The position numbers and the translations under genes were made by a program. This document shows positions 61,066-64,000 of a stretch of DNA of 64,000 bases, piece after piece (position 1 is the stretch's first letter; the number at the start of each line of letters is the position of its first letter). The notes below the pieces were generated by a model, which was given only the letters and a program-made list of their open reading frames with translations, made no database searches and was not told the DNA's origin. This stretch comes from Shinella sp. SUS2 (lineage in GTDB: Bacteria > Pseudomonadota > Alphaproteobacteria > Rhizobiales > Rhizobiaceae). The stretch lies in NCBI RefSeq assembly GCF_001262505.1, contig NZ_KQ410723.1, positions 124,001 to 188,000 of the forward strand, read 5' to 3'.

Positions 61066-61953
61066 ATGTCCCTATCCGAAAGCGAAACCCAAGCCCGCCT
61101 TCTCGCGCAAGCCCTGCCCTTCATGCAGCGCTACGAGAACAAGACCATCGTGGTGAAATATGGCGGCCACGCCATGGGCAATGCGGAACTGGGCAAGGCT
61201 TTCGCCAGCGACATCGCACTGCTCAAGCAGTCGGGCGTCAACCCGATCGTCGTGCATGGCGGCGGCCCGCAGATCGGCGCGATGCTGAGCAAGATGGGCA
61301 TCGAATCGAAATTCGAAGGGGGCCTGCGCGTCACCGACCAGAAGACGGTCGAGATCGTCGAGATGGTGCTCGCCGGCTCGATCAACAAGGAGATCGTCGC
61401 GCTGATCAACCAGACCGGCGAATGGGCGATCGGCCTTTGCGGCAAGGATGGCAACATGGTCTTCGCCGAAAAGGCCAAGAAGACCGTCATCGATCCGGAC
61501 AGCAATATCGAGCGTATTCTCGATCTCGGCTTCGTCGGCGAGGTGGTGGAGGTCGACCGGACCCTGATCGACCTGCTTGCGAAATCCGAGATGATCCCGG
61601 TCATCGCTCCCGTCGCGCCAGGCCGCGACGGCCATACCTACAACATCAATGCCGACACCTTCGCCGGCGCCATCGCCGGCGCACTGAACGCGACGCGCCT
61701 GCTCTTCCTGACGGACGTACCCGGCGTGCTCGACAAGAACGGCCAGCTCATCAAGGAACTTTCCGTGGCCGAAGCCCGCGCCCTCATCAAGGACGGCACG
61801 ATTTCCGGCGGCATGATCCCGAAGGTAGAAACCTGTATCGACGCCATCAAGGCCGGCGTGCAGGGCGTCGTCATTCTGAACGGCAAGACCGCCCATTCCG
61901 TGCTGCTCGAAATCTTCACCGAGCACGGCGCCGGCACGCTCCTCGTGCCCTGA
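61066..61953 (+). CDS. argB: acetylglutamate kinase
   Basis: A 295-residue amino-acid-kinase-fold enzyme phosphorylating N-acetylglutamate, the second step of arginine synthesis. It shows [13 protein letters not shown] near residue 27 (ATP-site Lys), [14 protein letters not shown] near 60, the substrate segment [19 protein letters not shown] near 195 and [21 protein letters not shown] near 252 with the allosteric-type C-terminus. An N-terminal helix ([18 protein letters not shown]) is present, as in arginine-sensitive hexameric forms. Separate from argDF but near engB-yidC-rnpA, the usual rhizobial location. Confidence 0.96.
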   Translation: MSLSESETQARLLAQALPFMQRYENKTIVVKYGGHAMGNAELGKAFASDIALLKQSGVNPIVVHGGGPQIGAMLSKMGIESKFEGGLRVTDQKTVEIVEMVLAGSINKEIVALINQTGEWAIGLCGKDGNMVFAEKAKKTVIDPDSNIERILDLGFVGEVVEVDRTLIDLLAKSEMIPVIAPVAPGRDGHTYNINADTFAGAIAGALNATRLLFLTDVPGVLDKNGQLIKELSVAEARALIKDGTISGGMIPKVETCIDAIKAGVQGVVILNGKTAHSVLLEIFTEHGAGTLLVP

Positions 61954-61971
61954 TCCGGCTTCGGCGCTGCT

Positions 61972-62889
61972 TCAGCCGTAGGCGAGCAGCGCCAGCACCC
62001 CAACGACGATGAGCGCGCAACCGGCGATTTCCAGACGGTTGATGCGCTCCTTGAAGATGAAGACGGTGGAGGCGAAGGTGAACAGCATCTCCACCTGCGC
62101 GAGCGCCTTCACGACGGCAGCCTGCTGCAATGTCATCGCCATGAACCAGCCGAACGAGGCGGTGGCGCCGACGAACCCGACGAGAAGCGCCGGGCGCCAC
62201 GCGGCCGCGATGCGCGGCAATTCGTTCCTTTCACGCAGCAGGATCCAGCCGAGCATCAGCACGGTCTGCAACACGATCACAAAGACCAGCGTATAGCTTG
62301 CCTGCATCATGTAGTCCGGCACCGGCAGTGTCGGTGCAAGCGCCAGCGAGGCGGAGCGGTAGGCGACGGCGGAGATGCCGAAGAACGTGCCCGACAACAG
62401 ACCGATCGCAGCCGTCCGCGAAAAGACCGACGTCACGAGCGTGCGCAGCGACACCACGCTGCGGGCCACCGAGATGATCATCACGCCGGCAACGGAGATG
62501 GCGATGGCGACGAGTGTTCCGGCCGAAGCCCGTTCGCCGAGGAAGACCAGCGCGAAGACGGCCGCTTGCGCCGGCTCCGTGCGCGAATAGGCCGTTCCGA
62601 CCGCGAAATTGCGGAACGAGAAGAGGTGGACGAGGAGGAAGGTCGCTGCGATCTGGCCGATCCCGCCGAGAACGGCCCAGAGGAAGAAGGCCGCACCCGG
62701 CACCGGCAGCGGCCTTGCCAGCACGACGGCGAGGATGCCCATGTAGAGGAGCGCAAAGGGCACGCCGAAGCCGAAGCGCACAAAAGTCGCACCCGTCGTC
62801 CCCATTCTGCCTTTGAGATGTTTCTGCATGGCGGAACGGACGTTCTGGAGGAAGGCCGCCGCGACTGTGATGAGAACCCAGATTTCCAT
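61972..62889 (-). CDS. EamA/DMT-family transporter
   Basis: This 305-residue membrane protein has about ten helices in two EamA repeats. It opens with EIWVLITVAAAFLQNVRSAMQKHLKGR and has YSRTEPAQAAVFALVFLGE near residue 100 and QVEMLFTFASTVFIFKERINRLE near 265 (segments given in part). The substrate is unknown. It is not a close copy of the transporter at 57220. It is convergent with argB, 18 bp apart, and divergent from the HAD gene. Confidence 0.88.
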   Translation of the reverse strand: MEIWVLITVAAAFLQNVRSAMQKHLKGRMGTTGATFVRFGFGVPFALLYMGILAVVLARPLPVPGAAFFLWAVLGGIGQIAATFLLVHLFSFRNFAVGTAYSRTEPAQAAVFALVFLGERASAGTLVAIAISVAGVMIISVARSVVSLRTLVTSVFSRTAAIGLLSGTFFGISAVAYRSASLALAPTLPVPDYMMQASYTLVFVIVLQTVLMLGWILLRERNELPRIAAAWRPALLVGFVGATASFGWFMAMTLQQAAVVKALAQVEMLFTFASTVFIFKERINRLEIAGCALIVVGVLALLAYG

Positions 62890-62990
62890 ATCCTGCCGCT
62901 AACACGCGGGCCTTGCCGAATCCATCACCGGATCCGAAAGGCATGGAAAATTCCATTTCCCTCGGCGCGGGCCCATGCCATAAGACGCCC

Positions 62991-63686
62991 ATGAGCGATC
63001 TTCCGAACAAAGCCGATTTCAGCCATGTGCGTGACTGGGTCTTCGACCTCGACAACACGCTGTACCCGCATCATGTCGATCTCTTCGCCCAGATCGACAA
63101 GAACATGACAGCTTACGTCTCGGCCCTCCTCGGCCTGTCGCGCGAGGACGCGCGCACCCTGCAGAAGCAGTATTATTTCGATCATGGCACGACGCTGAAG
63201 GGCCTGATGATCCATCACGCCATCGATCCGGCGGACTTCCTCGAAAAGGCGCATGCGATCAATTACGACGTGCTGTCACCCGACCTGCCGCTCGGCGAGG
63301 CGATCCAGGCGCTGCCGGGCCGCAAGTTCATCTTCACGAACGGCAGCGTCAAGCATGCCGAGATGGCGGCAAGGGCCCTCGGCATCTTCCACCATTTCGA
63401 CGACGTCTTCGATATCGTGGCTGCGGAGTACGTCCCGAAGCCGGCGGGCGCGACCTACGACAAGTTCATGGCGCTGCACCGGGTCGACACGAAACAGGCC
63501 GTGATGTTCGAGGATCTGCCGCGCAATCTCATCGTGCCGAAGACGCTCGGCATGAAGACCGTTCTGCTGACCCCGCGCGACGAGAATCATGAATTCGTCG
63601 ATGCCTGGGAGAAGCGGACGGACGGCGACAAGCATATCGACTATGCGACTTCAAACCTGACGGCCTTCCTCAACGCGCTGCTCTAG
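62991..63686 (+). CDS. HAD-family pyrimidine 5'-nucleotidase
   Basis: A 231-residue HAD hydrolase. Motif I is VFDLDNTLYP near residue 19, motif II FTNGS near 115, and the motif III Lys and motif IV acids are in KPAGATYDKFM and AVMFEDLPRNL near 152-178. The cap is of the helical type. The SDT1/PPHN-type pyrimidine 5'-nucleotidase subfamily shares the NTLYP opening and FEDxxxNL. It probably dephosphorylates UMP/CMP. ATG 62991 (MSDLPNKADF) was chosen; the frame is open to 62913. Confidence 0.9.
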   Translation: MSDLPNKADFSHVRDWVFDLDNTLYPHHVDLFAQIDKNMTAYVSALLGLSREDARTLQKQYYFDHGTTLKGLMIHHAIDPADFLEKAHAINYDVLSPDLPLGEAIQALPGRKFIFTNGSVKHAEMAARALGIFHHFDDVFDIVAAEYVPKPAGATYDKFMALHRVDTKQAVMFEDLPRNLIVPKTLGMKTVLLTPRDENHEFVDAWEKRTDGDKHIDYATSNLTAFLNALL

Positions 63687-63825
63687 GCAAGAGCCCGACA
63701 TATTACCGACACGGAAAAAACCCTTTTCCGTCAAAAGCTTGAATTACCAATTTGTAACTGGTGCCGGCCGGCATTCCCCCTATCCTGCCTTCCCAAGGGA
63801 CGCTGATGGATGGAAAGGAATGACC

Positions 63826-64000
63826 ATGACCAAAAAGGAACTTCTTCTCGGCGCCGTCGCCGCCGGCCTTCTTCTTTCGGGCGCCGCCGCCCCCGCATTT
63901 GCCGCCAAGGGCGAGGGCCGGCACGGACCGCGCCATGCCGCGATGGTCGAGCGTCTCGACACCAACAAGGACGGCAAGGTCTCGCTCGACGAGTTCAAGG
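63826..64000 (+). CDS. EF-hand domain protein, truncated by the window edge
   Basis: The first 58 codons are present. A signal peptide (MTKKELLLGAVAAGLLLSGA ... AFA, cleavage near residue 26) is followed by a basic linker (GEGRHGPRHAAMVERL) and the first EF-hand loop DTNKDGKVSLDEF with canonical Asp/Asn/Asp/Ser/Glu ligands. Small periplasmic rhizobial EF-hand proteins (CasA-like or calmodulin-like) are comparable. An AAGGA site lies upstream. The rest of the gene is outside the window. Confidence 0.8.
   Translation, partial: MTKKELLLGAVAAGLLLSGAAAPAFAAKGEGRHGPRHAAMVERLDTNKDGKVSLDEFK

Noticed and set aside
63710..63733. Possible terminator after the HAD gene (CGGAAAA/TTTTCCG)
   Set aside because: The stem is A/T-rich and is followed by AAAAGC, not T, on the gene strand.

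Overview
The window is G+C-rich chromosomal DNA from an alphaproteobacterium of the order Hyphomicrobiales, most likely family Rhizobiaceae (Rhizobium, Agrobacterium, Ensifer or Shinella type). The support is the cell-cycle regulator GcrA with clustered GANTC sites upstream, a SAM-II riboswitch before metZ, the gene order argD-argF-hslO, a phoR-pstSCAB-phoU-phoB block, and the rpmH-rnpA-yidC...engB-argB neighbourhood. Genus cannot be fixed from the window. I see no complete mobile element, integrase, CRISPR array or rRNA.

Layout. 1-5.9 kb (minus strand): a sugar ABC-importer operon (ATPase, binding protein, two permeases) ending in a GH63-like glycoside hydrolase cut by the left edge, with tandem LacI-type operators in front. 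6-9.1 kb: dCTP deaminase, then metZ under a SAM-II riboswitch, then apaG. 9.2-12.6 kb: argD-argF-hslO. 12.7-13.5 kb: gcrA with its methylation-site-rich upstream region. 13.6-21.4 kb: the phosphate regulon (phoR, pstS, pstC, pstA, pstB, phoU, phoB, in transcription order), with a triple Pho-box-like array before pstS and a divergent polyphosphate kinase 2. 22.4-30 kb: a single-pass membrane protein of unknown function, a nitronate monooxygenase-like enzyme, tRNA-Thr, a large RTX protein, a DUF3095 cyclase-like protein, a small secreted protein and an AI-2E-family membrane protein. 30-37 kb: fadD-like ligase, pgi, a glycosyltransferase, a fructokinase-like kinase, pyrE and DoxX.

37-46 kb is a signalling and envelope block: Crp/Fnr regulator, CHASE2 adenylate cyclase, FecR-domain protein, Sel1-repeat protein, a proline-racemase-family enzyme with a GntR-like operator, a CpdA-like phosphodiesterase, a DUF1236 protein and a lipoprotein hydrolase. 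46.5-48.3 kb looks decayed: an RTX gene broken by three one-base losses in G runs lies tail to tail with a truncated, frameshifted regulator gene. Beside them is an intact CadC-like winged-helix/TPR regulator with a perfect 10-bp-period triple repeat upstream. tRNA-Arg, a sensor kinase and a chemotaxis receptor follow. 54.6-64 kb holds rpmH, rnpA, yidC, an EamA transporter, engB, a fasciclin protein with an ECF sigma/anti-sigma pair, argB, a second EamA transporter, a pyrimidine-nucleotidase-like HAD enzyme and the start of an EF-hand protein.

How parts work together. The regulatory DNA is unusually readable. Sugar genes share LacI-type operators with a central CG (ABC operon; a different, mutually similar site before pgi and the fructokinase). 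The nitronate-monooxygenase-like gene and fadD share a TTGACGTTT-type palindrome that suggests one common regulator. The Crp/cyclase/phosphodiesterase/DUF3095 genes suggest local cyclic-nucleotide signalling. The ECF sigma/RskA-like anti-sigma/fasciclin trio resembles the mycobacterial SigK-RskA-MPT70/83 arrangement. All assignments come from reading the sequence; no database search was run.
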